Below, piece by piece: positions 6,136 to 6,743 of a DNA stretch of 6,743 nt. The DNA is from Betaproteobacteria bacterium (GTDB lineage: Bacteria; Pseudomonadota; Gammaproteobacteria; Burkholderiales; SG8-41), in NCBI GenBank assembly GCA_028292065.1, contig JAQGNC010000379.1, positions 1-6,743 on the forward strand, given 5' to 3'. The position numbers and the translations under genes are program-made. Positions within the stretch are counted from its first letter, which is position 1. Each line of letters begins with the position of its first letter. A model generated the notes under the pieces. It was not told where the DNA came from. It made no database searches and was given only the letters and a program-made list of their open reading frames with translations.

Positions 6136-6220
6136 GTCGACGTGGTGGAATTGGTAGACACGCCGTCTTGAGGGGGCGGTGGCGAAAGCCGTGAGAGTTC
6201 GAGTCTCTCCGTCGACACCA
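6136..6220 (+). tRNA. tRNA-Leu, anticodon GAG
   Basis: An 85-nt class II tRNA with encoded CCA (6218-6220). Acceptor stem GTCGACG (6136-6142) pairs perfectly with CGTCGAC (6210-6216), with discriminator A6217, as expected for leucine. Anticodon stem CCGTC/GGCGG (6163-6167, 6175-6179, one wobble) encloses loop TTGAGGG with anticodon GAG at 6170-6172, reading CUC and CUU. A long variable arm with stem GGC/GCC and loop GAAA follows (6181-6190). T stem GAGAG/CTCTC (6193-6197, 6205-6209) encloses TTCGAGT. The D-arm region matches the leucine type (GGTGGAATTGGTAGACACG). Placement between secG and nuoA fits betaproteobacteria; in E. coli the corresponding leuU also follows secG. No separate promoter is evident, so it may be processed from read-through of secG. 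Confidence 0.98.
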
Positions 6221-6251
6221 TATGCAGTAGCAGGGCCGTAGTCGTAGTCGG

Positions 6252-6286
6252 AGGTCAGGATCAAGGAATCAGGATTCAGGGTTCAG
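6252..6286 (+). repeat. Heptanucleotide tandem array, left arm, between tRNA-Leu and nuoA
   Basis: Five degenerate 7-bp units: AGGTCAG, GATCAAG, GAATCAG, GATTCAG, GGTTCAG. Bases 6264-6280 are perfectly complementary to 6338-6354 (17 bp), and after a one-base offset 6283-6289 pairs with 6330-6336 (7 bp). The interior holds a small hairpin, TGCG (6291-6294) with CGCA (6301-6304). Confidence 0.88.
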
Positions 6287-6324
6287 GGAATGCGTGAAAG
6301 CGCAGACCTGGCGACAACTGGACA

Positions 6325-6366
6325 CTGAATCCCTGATCCTGAATCCTGATTCCTGAATCTCGATTC
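6325..6366 (+). repeat. Heptanucleotide tandem array, right arm, upstream of nuoA
   Basis: Six consecutive 7-bp units: CTGAATC, CCTGATC, CTGAATC, CTGATTC, CTGAATC, TCGATTC, the reverse-complement counterpart of the array at 6252-6286. It ends 5 bp before the nuoA ATG. With the left arm it fills most of the 151-bp tRNA-nuoA gap; I see no convincing promoter in the remainder. Confidence 0.88.
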
Positions 6367-6371
6367 ACCTC

Positions 6372-6740
6372 ATGCTCGAAAATTATTTTCCCATCCTGAT
6401 GTTCATCGTGGTCGGCCTCGTGGTCGGCGTGGCGCCGCTGCTCCTCGGTGGCGGTCTCTCACGGCTGCTCGGGACCCACCATCCGGACAGCGAGAAGCTT
6501 TCGCCGTACGAGTGCGGTTTCGAAGCGTTCGAAGATGCGCGCATGAAATTCGATGTGCGCTACTACCTGATCGCGATCCTGTTCATTCTGTTCGATCTGG
6601 AGATCGCGTTTCTCTTCCCGTGGGCCGTCGTGCTTCAGGAGATCGGTCTCTTCGGTTTCCTGTCGATGGTGCTGTTTCTTTCGATTCTGGTCGTCGGCTT
6701 CATCTATGAATGGATGAAGGGCGCGTTGGAGTGGGAATAA
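6372..6740 (+). CDS. nuoA: NADH-quinone oxidoreductase subunit A (NuoA)
   Basis: Small membrane-arm subunit of respiratory complex I (ND3 homologue), next to the quinone site and the first proton channel. The 122-aa protein has three membrane helices (about 7-29, 66-88, 93-113). The conserved loop between helices 1 and 2 is present: KLSPYECGFE, with Cys48 matching the ND3 loop cysteine. The family signature FDVRYYLIAILFILFDLE (60-77) carries the acidic residues Asp75 and Glu77. The start MLENYFPI is typical. The bases before it (TTCACCTC) contain no Shine-Dalgarno, and the right arm of a heptamer array ends 5 bp upstream, so translation initiation is unusual. As nuoA normally heads the nuoA-N operon, the rest of complex I is expected beyond the right edge. 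No promoter is recognised; read-through from the tRNA or one hidden in the repeats are both possible. Confidence 0.97.
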   Translation: MLENYFPILMFIVVGLVVGVAPLLLGGGLSRLLGTHHPDSEKLSPYECGFEAFEDARMKFDVRYYLIAILFILFDLEIAFLFPWAVVLQEIGLFGFLSMVLFLSILVVGFIYEWMKGALEWE

Positions 6741-6743
6741 AAC

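Noticed and set aside
6136..6371. tRNA-Leu as an integration site with an attached element
   Set aside because: The tRNA 3' end is not duplicated downstream in this window, no integrase is present, and nuoA follows directly.

Overview
The window is a compact stretch of housekeeping genes from a GC-rich proteobacterium, all read on the + strand. Gene content and order (rlmE-ftsH-folP-glmM, then tpiA-secG-tRNA-Leu(GAG)-nuoA) are what I would expect of a betaproteobacterium; FtsH, GlmM, SecG and NuoA have the sequence character of that class. I cannot name a genus. There are no phage, transposase, defence or other accessory genes, and the proteins are ordinary and intact.

Layout: the 3' end of rlmE (23S rRNA 2'-O-methyltransferase) enters from the left edge. 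A 99-bp gap leads to ftsH (membrane AAA+ zinc protease), which starts at TTG behind a strong Shine-Dalgarno. An intrinsic terminator follows, nested inside an inverted pair of 8-bp repeat arrays. folP (dihydropteroate synthase) and glmM (phosphoglucosamine mutase) are 23 bp apart and probably one transcript. A 262-bp gap holds a REP-like hairpin of a dispersed-repeat type and a good sigma70-type promoter for tpiA (triosephosphate isomerase). secG (translocon subunit) begins 2 bp after tpiA. A fold-back repeat, a complete tRNA-Leu(GAG) gene with encoded CCA and a second fold-back repeat separate secG from nuoA, the first gene of a probable respiratory complex I operon continuing beyond the right edge.

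The genes serve rRNA modification, membrane proteolysis, folate synthesis, cell-wall precursor supply, glycolysis, protein export, translation and respiration. ftsH and glmM both touch envelope biogenesis (FtsH degrades LpxC in E. coli; GlmM feeds UDP-GlcNAc synthesis), but nothing here shows a joint function beyond operon packing.

The unexpected part is between the genes. Three spacers (after ftsH, after secG, after tRNA-Leu) each carry a different short-unit tandem array (8, 7 and 7 bp) followed by its own reverse complement, so each can fold into a long hairpin. All three have the purine-rich arm first on the coding strand, and two run almost into the start codons of folP and nuoA, neither of which has a visible Shine-Dalgarno. 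This shared architecture with unrelated unit sequences is the best candidate here for something not well described.
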